From positions 1,934,753 through 1,970,860 of the forward strand of contig NZ_LMOU01000001.1 of NCBI RefSeq assembly GCF_001423615.1: a DNA stretch of 36,108 bases, read 5' to 3'. Both the position numbers and the translations under genes were made by a program. The notes beneath the pieces are model-generated. The model was given only the letters and a program-made list of their open reading frames with translations, was not told the DNA's origin and did no database searches. This stretch comes from Microbacterium sp. Leaf159 (GTDB taxonomy: Bacteria; Actinomycetota; Actinomycetes; Actinomycetales; Microbacteriaceae). Shown one piece after another: positions 27,208 through 35,231 of the stretch; within the stretch, counting starts at the first letter, position 1; every line of letters starts with the position of its first letter.

Positions 27208-28389
27208 TCAGTCGTTGTCCGGATCATGGAGCGGCTGCGATTTGGGCACCCGCATCCGCACCAGGGTACCTGCGCCCGTGTTGGTCTCGACGACGAGTCC
27301 ACCGTCGGTGCCGTACAGCTGGCGGAGGCGCGTGTCGACGTTGCGCAGGCCGATGTGCAGCCCCTCGGCTCCGGCGGTGAGCAGCTCACGCAGTCCCTCC
27401 GGGTCCATCCCGATCCCGTCGTCCTCGACCGTGATCTCGGTGTGGGTGCCGTCATCCCGGGATGCGATGCGGATCTCGCCGCCGCCCTCCCCCGGCTCGA
27501 GGCCGTGGCGCACCGCGTTCTCGACCAGCGGCTGCACCGAGAGGAAGGGGATGACGGTGGCGAGCGTCTCAGGGGCGATCTGCAGCGTGACCCGCAGCCG
27601 GTCGCCGAACCGGGCCCGCTCGAGCTCGAGATACGAGTGGATGCTGCCGAGTTCCTCCGCCAGCGTCGTGAACTCGCCCTGTCTGCGGAACGAGTACCGG
27701 GTGAAGTCGGCGAACTCCAGCACGAGGTCGCGGGCGCGCACCGGGTCGGTGTGGATGAAGGAGGCGATGGCGGTGAGCGCGTTGTAGATGAAGTGCGGTG
27801 AGATCTGGGCCCGCAGCGACCGCAGTTCCGCCTCGGCCAGCTGCGTGCGTGAGCTCTCGAGTTCACCCAGCTCGACCTGGGCCGCGCACCAGTCGGCGAC
27901 CTCTTCGGCCGCGCGCACGAGCGAGGCACGCACCGGTGCGGCGAACGCGACCACTGCTCCGATCGCCCTTCCGTCGACGAGGATGGGCGCACCGACCCCC
28001 TCGAGGTCGTCATCGCCGCCGGGCGAGGGGAACACCTGCCGACGCCCCGACGCCGTGACCTGCTCGGCGATGCGCACCGCCGCCGATTCCAGCCCGTCAG
28101 AGGGGCCGTCGAACGACAGGGTGCCGTCGGCGTCGACGATCGCGACCGCCGCGCTTCCGAGCAGCACCCGCAGGTGTCGGGCGGCCTTGACCACGTCAGG
28201 GCCGGCGAGGCCTGCGCGCAGATGGGGTGCGGCCAGACTCGCGTGGTGCAGGGCGGTGAGGGCCGCGCGCTCGGCATCGCTGCCGAGGTCTGTCGCCCCT
28301 CGCGCGAGCCGACGGGCGAGCAGCAGCAGCACCGTGAGCACGACGCCGCCGAGCACGCCGAGCACCGCAGTGAGAACGACGTCGGTCAT
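27208..28389 (-). CDS. LytS/YpdA-type sensor histidine kinase with GAF-like sensor
   Basis: A 393-residue kinase. It has a single N-terminal membrane helix (about 5-26), then a GAF-like domain (about 40-170), then the His_kinase segment LRAQISPHFIYNAL with His199, and a HATPase domain with Asn291 (VENAVRHGLE) and DDGIGMD. E. coli BtsS and YpdA have a multi-helix LytS membrane sensor. This one does not, so ligand sensing is probably through the GAF-like domain. The ATG is exactly six bases after TAGGCT (28396-28401), suggesting an extra, leaderless promoter inside the module. It pairs with the LytTR regulator directly downstream. Confidence 0.9.
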   Translation of the reverse strand: MTDVVLTAVLGVLGGVVLTVLLLLARRLARGATDLGSDAERAALTALHHASLAAPHLRAGLAGPDVVKAARHLRVLLGSAAVAIVDADGTLSFDGPSDGLESAAVRIAEQVTASGRRQVFPSPGGDDDLEGVGAPILVDGRAIGAVVAFAAPVRASLVRAAEEVADWCAAQVELGELESSRTQLAEAELRSLRAQISPHFIYNALTAIASFIHTDPVRARDLVLEFADFTRYSFRRQGEFTTLAEELGSIHSYLELERARFGDRLRVTLQIAPETLATVIPFLSVQPLVENAVRHGLEPGEGGGEIRIASRDDGTHTEITVEDDGIGMDPEGLRELLTAGAEGLHIGLRNVDTRLRQLYGTDGGLVVETNTGAGTLVRMRVPKSQPLHDPDND

Positions 28390-28395
28390 GCTCTC

Positions 28396-28401
28396 AGCCT
28401 A
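28396..28401 (-). promoter_or_regulatory. Putative leaderless -10 box of the kinase gene
   Basis: TAGGCT-N6-ATG on the minus strand in the 41-base gap after the YbdD-like gene. It would give constitutive kinase/regulator expression independent of the transporter promoter. Confidence 0.5.
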
Positions 28402-28430
28402 GGCACTCGGGGGTCGGCGGCGATCGGGCC

Positions 28431-28676
28431 TCAGCAGCACCGCGCACCCGGGTTGCGATCCTGATCGTCCATCCGCTGCCGCCAGAACTGCCGCTCGGTC
28501 AGCGGCTCCTCGTCGGGGTGCTGCCTCTGGTGATGCGCGACGTAGGTCGCATAGGCGGTGTCGCCCATCAGCGTCGTGATGTACCAGCGGATGCCGCGGC
28601 CCACCCGCCCCGCGCCGCTGAGAAGCGTGCGCAGGAGGGTGGTCGCGGCATCCGCGCGGTTCACGGTGTCGGCCAT
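28431..28676 (-). CDS. YbdD/YjiX family small protein
   Basis: An 81-residue cytoplasmic protein of the YbdD/YjiX family, encoded almost everywhere beside CstA-type transporters. Typical features are the GDTAYATYVAHH segment, LTERQFWRQR and the C-terminal NPGARCC with its two cysteines. The N-terminus is longer than the usual ~65 residues. It starts one base after the transporter stop and is certainly co-transcribed. Family members are thought to modulate the partner transporter; the mechanism is not established. Confidence 0.92.
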   Translation of the reverse strand: MADTVNRADAATTLLRTLLSGAGRVGRGIRWYITTLMGDTAYATYVAHHQRQHPDEEPLTERQFWRQRMDDQDRNPGARCC

Positions 28677-28677
28677 C

Positions 28678-30972
28678 TCAGTGGGTCGATGCCTTGCGCT
28701 CGTCGGCGAGGATCGGGTCCCACTCCTTCTCGAGCTCGCGCTCGGCAGGGCTCGGCAGGAATCCGGCCGGAGCGAACCGTCGGGAGGCGACCGGGGTCTC
28801 CTCGGTGTTCTCGCCGCCTCCGTTGCGGATCGCCTTGATCGTCACGATCACCGCGGCGACCATCACGATGATCGCGAGCGTCACGAAGATGATCGACAGC
28901 GTGCCCTGCACGGCCGTGTTGCGGATGACGGCGTCGAGCACCTCGGGCGCTCCGAGCGAGGTGTCGCCGCTGTCGCGGGCCTCGACGTAGCGGAAGTGGT
29001 TCGCCCAGTAGCCGATGGCGGGCACGGGCGAGGCGATCTTGTACAGCGATGCGGTGATCGTGACGACCGCCGTGAACGCGAGGGGCAGACCGATGATCCA
29101 CAGCCACTTGAGGTAGCTGCGTCCTCTCTTGGCCACGATCGCCATCACCACGGCGAGCGCGATCGCCGCGAGCAGCTGGTTCGCGATGCCGAACAACGGG
29201 AAGAAGGTGTTGATGCCGCCGAGTGGGTCGGTGACGCCGAGGATGAGGATCGCTCCCCAGCCGGCCACCATGATCGCGGTGCAGATCCACACCCCGGGAC
29301 GCCACGAGACGTCGCGGAACTTGGGGAACCAGGCGCCGATCGAATCCTGCAGCATGAAGCGCGCGACGCGGGTGCCGGCATCCACCGCGGTGAGGATGAA
29401 CAGGGCCTCGAACATGATCGCGAAGTGGTACCAGAACGCCATAAGCGCCTGCCCGCCGAGGGCCTGCTGCATGATGTGGGCGAGGCCCAACGCCAGCGTC
29501 GGAGCACCGCCGGTGCGCGAGACGATCGACTCCTCGCCGACGGCCTGCGCTGTGCCGGTGAGTATCTCTGGCGTCAGATTCACCCCCGTCAGCCCCAGCG
29601 AGTTGACGAAGGCGACGGCCCCTTCGACCGTGCCTCCTGTCGCCGCCGTCGGTGCGTTCATGGCGAAGTAGATGCCCTGGTCGATCGAGATCGCGGCGAC
29701 GAGCGCCATGATCGCGACGAACGACTCCATGAGCATGCCGCCGTAGCCGATGAAGCGCGTCTGGCGCTCCTTCTCGATGAGCTTCGGCGTGGTGCCCGAC
29801 GCGATCAGGGCATGGAACCCCGACAGCGCGCCGCACGCGATCGTCACGAACAGGAACGGGAAGAGCGGGCCCGCGAACACCGGGCCCATCCCGTTCTCGC
29901 CGAAGATGCTGACCGCGGGAACCGTGATCTCGGGGCGCACCAGGATGATGGCTCCGGCGAGCATCACGATCACACCGATCTTCATGAAGGTCGACAGGTA
30001 GTCGCGCGGGGCGAGCAGCAGCCAGACCGGCAGCACCGCGGCGATGAAGCCGTAGACGATGATGCCCCACGCGATCGTGGTGCGGTCGAGGTGGAAGATC
30101 GCCTGGCCCCAGTCGGTGCCGGCGACCCAGCCGCCGCCGATGATGGCGGCCATCAGCAGTACGAAGCCGATGATCGAGACCTCGGTGACCTTGCCGGGGC
30201 GCAGGAACCGCAGGTAGATGCCCATGAAGATCGCGATCGGGATGGTCATCGCGACCGAGAACACGCCCCACGGGCTCTCTCCGAGCGCGTTGACGACGAC
30301 GAGGGCGAGGATCGCGACGATGATCAGCATGATGAGCAGCGAGGCGACGATCGCCGCCGTGCCGCCGATGCGTCCGAGTTCCTGACGCGCCATCTGGCCG
30401 ATCGTGCGGCCGCCGCGGCGCATGGAGAAGAAGAGCACCGTGTAGTCCTGCACGGCACCGGCGAGCACGACACCGACGATGATCCAGATCGTGCCGGGCA
30501 GGTACCCCATCTGCGCGGCGAGCACCGGACCGACGAGAGGTCCGGCACCGGCGATCGCGGCGAAGTGGTGGCCGTAGAGCACGCGGCGGTCGGTGGGGAC
30601 GTAGTCCTTGCCGTCCTGCTTGACCTCGGCCGGGGTCGCCCGGCGGTCGTCAGGGCGGGTGATGTACTTCTCGATCACCTTGGAGTAGAACCGGTAGCCG
30701 ATCAGATACGTGCAGACGGCCGCGAACACGAACCAGATCGCGTTGACGGTCTCACCACGGACGATCGCGAGCATCGTCCAGGCGACGGCGCCGAGCAGCG
30801 CGATCGCCGACCAGATGAGGATCTTCGGCCAGGTCCAGCGGTTCGCCTTCTCGTGGTGCTCATCGCTCAGGGCGACCGGGGGAAGGGAGGGGTCGGTGGT
30901 GATCACCGGTTCGTCGAGTCCGGTGCGATCGCGGCCGGTCCCGTCGCGGCGATGCGACGAAGGTGCAGTCAT
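28678..30972 (-). CDS. cstA: CstA-family carbon starvation / pyruvate transporter
   Basis: A 764-residue membrane protein with about 16-18 helices, related to CstA and BtsT (YjiY) of E. coli, which import pyruvate and were first described for peptides under starvation. Recognisable blocks include FYSKVIEKYI near the start, HHFAAIAGAGPLVGPVLAAQMGYLPG, and GFHALIASGTTPK. The polar N-terminal ~45 residues and a charged C-terminus of ~60 residues are longer than in E. coli. The frame is open to 31374, but ATG 30972 has GAGGAG upstream. It is the first gene of a six-gene minus-strand module that includes its likely regulators. Confidence 0.92.
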   Translation of the reverse strand: MTAPSSHRRDGTGRDRTGLDEPVITTDPSLPPVALSDEHHEKANRWTWPKILIWSAIALLGAVAWTMLAIVRGETVNAIWFVFAAVCTYLIGYRFYSKVIEKYITRPDDRRATPAEVKQDGKDYVPTDRRVLYGHHFAAIAGAGPLVGPVLAAQMGYLPGTIWIIVGVVLAGAVQDYTVLFFSMRRGGRTIGQMARQELGRIGGTAAIVASLLIMLIIVAILALVVVNALGESPWGVFSVAMTIPIAIFMGIYLRFLRPGKVTEVSIIGFVLLMAAIIGGGWVAGTDWGQAIFHLDRTTIAWGIIVYGFIAAVLPVWLLLAPRDYLSTFMKIGVIVMLAGAIILVRPEITVPAVSIFGENGMGPVFAGPLFPFLFVTIACGALSGFHALIASGTTPKLIEKERQTRFIGYGGMLMESFVAIMALVAAISIDQGIYFAMNAPTAATGGTVEGAVAFVNSLGLTGVNLTPEILTGTAQAVGEESIVSRTGGAPTLALGLAHIMQQALGGQALMAFWYHFAIMFEALFILTAVDAGTRVARFMLQDSIGAWFPKFRDVSWRPGVWICTAIMVAGWGAILILGVTDPLGGINTFFPLFGIANQLLAAIALAVVMAIVAKRGRSYLKWLWIIGLPLAFTAVVTITASLYKIASPVPAIGYWANHFRYVEARDSGDTSLGAPEVLDAVIRNTAVQGTLSIIFVTLAIIVMVAAVIVTIKAIRNGGGENTEETPVASRRFAPAGFLPSPAERELEKEWDPILADERKASTH

Positions 30973-31009
30973 GGGGGTCTCCTCGGGGTGCGCGTCTTTG
31001 CGTTCACCC

Positions 31010-31051
31010 ACGCTAGAAAGCATCCGAGGGACCGGCGGGTGCATCTCGGGA
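31010..31051 (-). promoter_or_regulatory. cstA promoter with possible LytTR direct repeats
   Basis: TAGCGT (31010-31015, minus) is a TANNNT -10 about 38 bases before the cstA start. Just upstream, GCATCCGAGG (31020-31029) and GCATCTCGGG (31041-31050) share 7 of 10 bases and lie 21 bases apart, the spacing used by YpdB. GCATC is a very common word in this genome, so the repeats may be chance. Confidence 0.4.
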
Positions 31052-31146
31052 TGGATGCGACGAACGGCGCAGACCACGCGACGAACGGATGCCGGCGAGG
31101 CTGTTTTACACGGCGACCGACCGCATCCGCTCGGCCGGTGCGCAAG

Positions 31147-31152
31147 TAGGCT
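31147..31152 (+). promoter_or_regulatory. Putative leaderless -10 box of the YkoE-like gene
   Basis: TAGGCT, six bases, then the GTG start codon at 31159. The intervening GGAGGG abuts the GTG too closely to be a normal ribosome site. Confidence 0.55.
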
Positions 31153-31158
31153 GGAGGG

Positions 31159-31701
31159 GTGGCATCCTCCCCCGTCCTGACGACTCGTGTGCTGCTGGTC
31201 TGTGCCGCGATCGGCGTCGCCACCGGCATCCTCGGGGGGATCGCCGGCCTCATCACGCCCGGCGTTCTGGTGCTCACTCCCTACCTCTACGGACTCGTGC
31301 TCGGATCGCACGTCCTGCCCGGGATCATCGCTCAGGAGGTGCTGCGCCGACCGCTCGTGGCACTCGTCACGCACGTCATCGCCGCTCTCATCTCGAGTGC
31401 GTTCAACCCGGCGTGGGCGCTGCGCTTCATCGGCACCGCGCTGCTGTTCGGGGCGATCCAGGAGGGCATCGCCGCGCTCACCCGCTACCGCTCATGGGGT
31501 GCCTGGCGCTTCTTCATCTCGGCCGGGGTGATCGGCGTGATCGTGGCGGTCGTCGTCTTCTTCGCGGCGCATCTGGCCGTGCTGCCGCTGTGGGCGCAGA
31601 TCGCCTACCTCGTGATCTCCGTGCTCGGCCCGATCGCGTGGACCGCCGTGGGGCTGGCGATCGGCAGCGCCCTGAGCCGTGCGGGCGTCGCCCGCCGTTG
31701 A
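31159..31701 (+). CDS. YkoE-like ECF transporter S component (first paralogue)
   Basis: A 180-residue protein with about five or six membrane helices that resembles the YkoE-type substrate-binding components of ECF transporters. It is clearly paralogous to the protein at the end of the operon: shared elements include CAAIGVATGIL/CAALGVAGGIL near the N-terminus, the VLRRPLVAL/LLRRPLVGL motif, and a C-terminal S/R-RAGV segment. The GTG at 31159 directly follows a leaderless-type -10. It ends 91 bases before the ATPase gene, with the iron-box-like site in between, so it may be transcribed separately. The ligand is unknown. Confidence 0.75.
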   Translation: MASSPVLTTRVLLVCAAIGVATGILGGIAGLITPGVLVLTPYLYGLVLGSHVLPGIIAQEVLRRPLVALVTHVIAALISSAFNPAWALRFIGTALLFGAIQEGIAALTRYRSWGAWRFFISAGVIGVIVAVVVFFAAHLAVLPLWAQIAYLVISVLGPIAWTAVGLAIGSALSRAGVARR

Positions 31702-31733
31702 CGCCCGATCACCCGGAATCCGGCGCATGCGGA

Positions 31734-31752
31734 TCAGGTAAGGCTCAGCTAA
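31734..31752. promoter_or_regulatory. Putative DtxR/IdeR iron box
   Basis: TCAGGTAAGGCTCAGCTAA matches TTAGGTTAGGCTAACCTAA, the actinobacterial IdeR/DtxR consensus as I know it, at 15 of 19 positions and keeps its partial dyad symmetry. It lies 41 bases before the ATPase start and overlaps TAAGTT (31750-31755), a TANNNT -10 candidate, which is the classic position for iron-dependent repression. A siderophore-interacting protein is encoded in the operon it would control. Confidence 0.6.
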
Positions 31753-31792
31753 GTTAGAACGGTACCGATCCGCCGAAACCCGGGGTTATGCC

Positions 31793-33529
31793 GTGCGCTC
31801 ACCTGCGCCTCTTCTCCGCGTGCGTGACCTCTCGATCACGCACGCCGATGCCGCGCACCCCTCCCCCGAAGACGTCACCTTCGACATCCACCCCGGCGAG
31901 GTCGTGCTGCTGCTCGGCCCGTCCGGTTCGGGCAAATCGACGCTGACGCTCGCGCTCAACGGACTGATCCCCCATGCGGTGCCCGCGACCATGACGGGGT
32001 CGGTCGAGGCCGGCGGACTCGACACCGCCGACACCCTCACCGCCACGCTGAGCACGCACGTCGCGATGGTCTTCCAGGATCCGGATGCGCAGATCGTCAC
32101 CGGCACGGCCTACGACGAGGTCGCCTTCGGTCCCGAGAACCTGCTGCTGCCGCTCGACGAGGTGCGCACGAGGACCGAAGACGCACTGCGCCGCGTCGGC
32201 CTGTGGGACAGGCGAGACGAGAATCCCGACCGTCTCTCGGGCGGCGGGCGGCAGCGTCTCGCGATCGCCTGCGCCCTGGCGATGGGCTCTCCTCTGATCG
32301 TGCTCGACGAGCCGACAGCCAACCTCGACCCCCAGGGCATCGACGATGTGTACGCCGCACTCGCCGACGTCGTCGCCGCCGGCGACCGCTCGATCCTGCT
32401 GGTCGAGCACAACCTCGATGCCGCGATGGGCTTCCTCACCCGCACGATCGTGATCGACCGCGCGGGTCGCGTCGTCTTCGACGGGCCGCCCGCCGACGTC
32501 ATCCGCACGAATGCCGCAGAGCTCGTCGCGATGGGGGTCTGGCTGCCCGCAGCGACTCTCGCAGCCCTCCGGATACAGGATGCCGGTACGCACTTCGACG
32601 AGCTGCCTCTCACGCCTGACGAGCTCGCCGCCGCGCTCGCCGCAGCCACGAGTCACCACGTTTCGACTCGCTCCGCTCGCTCAACGAGCGGAGACGGCAC
32701 CACCTCAACGACCGGAGACGCCATCCGCTCGTTGAGCGATGAGCGCAGCGACGAGACGAAACGCCCCAGCACCTCGATCATCAGCGCCCGCGGCCTGACC
32801 GTCCGACGCCATCGCGCCGAGATCCTGCACGGCATCGACCTCGACATCGCACCGGGCACTCTCACCGCGATCGTCGGCACGAACGGCGCGGGCAAGACGA
32901 CACTGCTGCAGTCGCTCGCGGGCGTCGTGCCGCCTCCGAAGCGACAGGTCACGGTCGATGGGATCGACCCGGGGTCGGCGTCGCCGAGAGATCTCGCGAG
33001 TCGCATCGGCTTCGTGTTCCAGAACCCCGAGCACCAGTTCATCGCGCACACGGTCTTCGACGAGCTCGCCCACGGACTGCGGCTGAGGCACACGCCGGAC
33101 GCCGAGGTCACCGAGCGCGTCGACGGGATGCTCGCGCGGTTCGGGCTCGAGGCCAAGGCCGACGTGCATCCGTTCCTGCTCTCGGGCGGAGAGAAGCGGC
33201 GCCTCTCGGTCGGCACCGCGCTCATCACACGCCCGCAAGTGCTCGCGCTCGACGAGCCGACGTTCGGACAGGACCGCGCCAGAGCATCCGAGTTGCTCGC
33301 CCTGCTGCACGACCTGCGCGATGAGGGCACCACGATCCTCATCGTCACGCACGACCTGCAGCTCGTCGCCGAGCACGCCTCGCACACCGTCATCCTGAGG
33401 GACGGCCGGGTGCACGCCGCCGGCCGCACCGAGGTGCTCTTCAGCGAAGAGACGCCCTTCGTCGAGGCGGGGCTGAGGCTTCCGGCGCTCCAGCGCGTGC
33501 TCGCCGCGGCAGGGCAGGCGATCGCATGA
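31793..33529 (+). CDS. Fused double ATPase of an ECF transporter (YkoD-like)
   Basis: A 578-residue protein with two complete ABC ATPase domains that energise import through EcfT. Domain 1 has Walker A GPSGSGKST (42-50), Q-loop VFQDPDAQ, signature LSGGGRQRL and Walker B LIVLDEPTANLDP. Domain 2 has GTNGAGKTT (362-370), VFQNPEHQ, LSGGEKRRL and VLALDEPTFGQD. The fusion order and EcfT neighbour match YkoD of Bacillus YkoEDC. The linker (about residues 289-323) is encoded by a palindromic repeat element inserted in frame, giving a Ser/Thr/Arg/Asp-rich stretch. The start is GTG 31793; the nearby ATG at 31788 is in another frame. The ribosome site is weak (CGGGG). The stop overlaps the EcfT start (ATGA). 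Confidence 0.9.
   Translation: MRSPAPLLRVRDLSITHADAAHPSPEDVTFDIHPGEVVLLLGPSGSGKSTLTLALNGLIPHAVPATMTGSVEAGGLDTADTLTATLSTHVAMVFQDPDAQIVTGTAYDEVAFGPENLLLPLDEVRTRTEDALRRVGLWDRRDENPDRLSGGGRQRLAIACALAMGSPLIVLDEPTANLDPQGIDDVYAALADVVAAGDRSILLVEHNLDAAMGFLTRTIVIDRAGRVVFDGPPADVIRTNAAELVAMGVWLPAATLAALRIQDAGTHFDELPLTPDELAAALAAATSHHVSTRSARSTSGDGTTSTTGDAIRSLSDERSDETKRPSTSIISARGLTVRRHRAEILHGIDLDIAPGTLTAIVGTNGAGKTTLLQSLAGVVPPPKRQVTVDGIDPGSASPRDLASRIGFVFQNPEHQFIAHTVFDELAHGLRLRHTPDAEVTERVDGMLARFGLEAKADVHPFLLSGGEKRRLSVGTALITRPQVLALDEPTFGQDRARASELLALLHDLRDEGTTILIVTHDLQLVAEHASHTVILRDGRVHAAGRTEVLFSEETPFVEAGLRLPALQRVLAAAGQAIA
32659..32763. repeat. REP-like palindromic element inside the ATPase linker
   Basis: The left arm (32659-32691) contains CGACTCGCTCCGCTCGCTCA, and the right arm (32725-32763) contains TGAGCGATGAGCGCAGCGAC. 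They are imperfect inverted copies, sharing 15 perfect bases at the inner end (CCGCTCGTTGAGCGA) and GTTTCG/CGAAAC at the outer end. Between them lies a further CTCAACGACCGGAGACG unit that repeats the end of the left arm. I recall very similar palindromes as dispersed intergenic elements in Microbacterium-type genomes; a search would confirm this. Confidence 0.75.
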
Positions 33530-34344
33530 CCGCGCAGACGTTCGATCCCTACGCGGCGGTCACGGCATCCTCTCCGCGTCAGTTCCTGTACGCGCTGAAT
33601 CCGCTGGCCAAGGTCGCCGGCGTCGCACCGGCGATGCTGGTGCTGATCTTCGTGAGAGACCTCGCCACCCCGGCCGCCTTCCTGGTGCTGTCGCTCGCTC
33701 TGATCGTCGTGGGGGCGCGGCTCACGGTGCGCACCGTAGCGCTGCTGTTCCTCGCGCTGCCCGTGGGCATGCTCGCGATCGGTCTCGGGTTCTCGCTGTG
33801 GGTCGATTCGGGCCTCGTCGGCGACACCCCGCCTGCTCTGCAGATCGGCGACTGGACGCTCTATCAGGGGGCGCTCGTGATCGGCTTCGCCACCGCCCTC
33901 CGTCTCGGCGCGATCATCTCCCTGGCGCTGATCGGCGGCCTCACCACCACCGGACCCGACCTCGTGCGCGCGAGCGTGCAGCAACTGCGAGTGCCGTATC
34001 GGATCGGCTACACGGCGCTCGCCGCCTTCCGGTTCGTGCCGCGGTTCGGACATGAGCTGTCCGTGATCCGCGCGGCACACCGCGTGCGCGGTCATCATGG
34101 CGGCAGCGGGCCGTTCGCGAGGATCGCCCGTGGATGGGGCTACATCGTGCCGCTCCTCGCCGGAGCCATCCGCCATGCCGAGCGCGTGGCGCTCGCGATG
34201 GACTCCCGAGCCTTCGGCGCCCACTCCACGCGCACCGAACGCCACCTCGTGCCGTTCCGCACGCGCGACACCGTCTTCATCGTCGCCTCGATCGCCGCAT
34301 CCGCCGCGATCTTCGTGTTGTTCTTCCCCTGGCAGCTGCCCTGA
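33526..34344 (+). CDS. ECF transporter transmembrane component EcfT (YkoC-like)
   Basis: A 272-residue membrane scaffold that couples the double ATPase to S components. About five to six helices span residues 25-265. The two conserved Arg-containing coupling motifs of EcfT appear as IRAAHRVRG and AMDSRAFG in the cytoplasmic part, where the second corresponds to the usual AMDARGF. Its start overlaps the ATPase stop by four bases, and the siderophore-interacting protein gene follows after 11 bases. It is assigned as the YkoC equivalent on gene order and motifs. Confidence 0.9.
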   Translation: MTAQTFDPYAAVTASSPRQFLYALNPLAKVAGVAPAMLVLIFVRDLATPAAFLVLSLALIVVGARLTVRTVALLFLALPVGMLAIGLGFSLWVDSGLVGDTPPALQIGDWTLYQGALVIGFATALRLGAIISLALIGGLTTTGPDLVRASVQQLRVPYRIGYTALAAFRFVPRFGHELSVIRAAHRVRGHHGGSGPFARIARGWGYIVPLLAGAIRHAERVALAMDSRAFGAHSTRTERHLVPFRTRDTVFIVASIAASAAIFVLFFPWQLP

Positions 34345-34355
34345 AAGGCGTCCCC

Positions 34356-35231
34356 ATGGCATTCAGCAAACTGGTCAAGCCCGAGTCGTCCGAGCTCATC
34401 CACCTCAGCGTCGTGCGCACCGAACGGCTCGCCCCGCACTGGATCAGGGTCACGCTCGGCGGGGGCGAGATCGAGAAGTTCCGGCCGATGGGCTTCGATC
34501 AGTGGTTCCGACTCTTCCTGCCGATCGGCGGGGATGCCGGACTCGACCGGGTACCGGCGAAGGCCAACAAGATGTTCGGATATCTCAAGTTCCTGCGGAT
34601 CCCCGACGGCGAGCGTCCGGTGATGCGCAACTACAGCGTGCGGGCGTATCGCGCGGCGACCGCCGAGTCCGGCGCCGAGATCGACGTCGACTTCGTGCTG
34701 CACGGATCCGCGGCCGACGGCACGGCCGGCCCCGCATCGCGGTGGGCCGAGACGTGCGAGCCCGGCGAGCATGTGCTGATCATCGACGAGGGACTCACCT
34801 TCAATCCGCAGCGCGGCACCGAGCGGGTCGTGCTCGTGGGCGACGAGACGGCGCTGCCGGCGATCGCCTCGATCTGCGCATCACTCCCCGCGGATGCCAC
34901 GGGCACGGCGCTGATCGAGGTGCCCACCGAGGAGGATGCGCTGGACTTCCCACACCCGGCCGGCATCGACGTCGTCTGGCTCGTGCGTCCGCACGAGTTC
35001 GCCCCCGGCTCGTTCGCCCTCGCTCGGCTGGGCGAGCTGTCGCTGCCCGAGGCACCGTTCCATGCGTATGCCGCGGGCGAGCAGTCACTGGCATCCGGTG
35101 CACGCAAGCATCTCGTCGGTGAGCGCGGTGTCGACAAGAACGCCGTCAGCTTCTGCGGCTACTGGAAGATCGGCGCATCCTCGCCGGCCTCGAAGACCGC
35201 CCGCGACGCCGCTGCCGAGCCTCTCGCATGA
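34356..35231 (+). CDS. Siderophore-interacting protein (ViuB/SIP-type NAD(P)H:flavin ferric reductase)
   Basis: A 291-residue cytoplasmic flavoprotein expected to reduce ferric siderophore and release iron. The FAD-binding barrel carries RNYSVR (the R-x-Y-S flavin motif) at about residues 90-95. The C-terminal NAD(P)H part has VLVGDETALPAI and ends with the family signature around AYAAGEQSLASGARKHL and VSFCGYWKIG. The ATG at 34356 follows GAAAGGCG, which overlaps the EcfT stop; the longer open frame inside EcfT is rejected. It overlaps the downstream S-component gene (ATGA at 35228-35231). Its location inside an ECF transporter operon is unusual and ties that transporter to iron. Confidence 0.92.
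   Translation: MAFSKLVKPESSELIHLSVVRTERLAPHWIRVTLGGGEIEKFRPMGFDQWFRLFLPIGGDAGLDRVPAKANKMFGYLKFLRIPDGERPVMRNYSVRAYRAATAESGAEIDVDFVLHGSAADGTAGPASRWAETCEPGEHVLIIDEGLTFNPQRGTERVVLVGDETALPAIASICASLPADATGTALIEVPTEEDALDFPHPAGIDVVWLVRPHEFAPGSFALARLGELSLPEAPFHAYAAGEQSLASGARKHLVGERGVDKNAVSFCGYWKIGASSPASKTARDAAAEPLA

Noticed and set aside
31702..31792. TPP riboswitch upstream of the YkoD-like ATPase
   Set aside because: YkoEDC operons often have one, but this 91-base gap is too short and lacks the conserved thi-box elements; the iron-box-like site is the better explanation.
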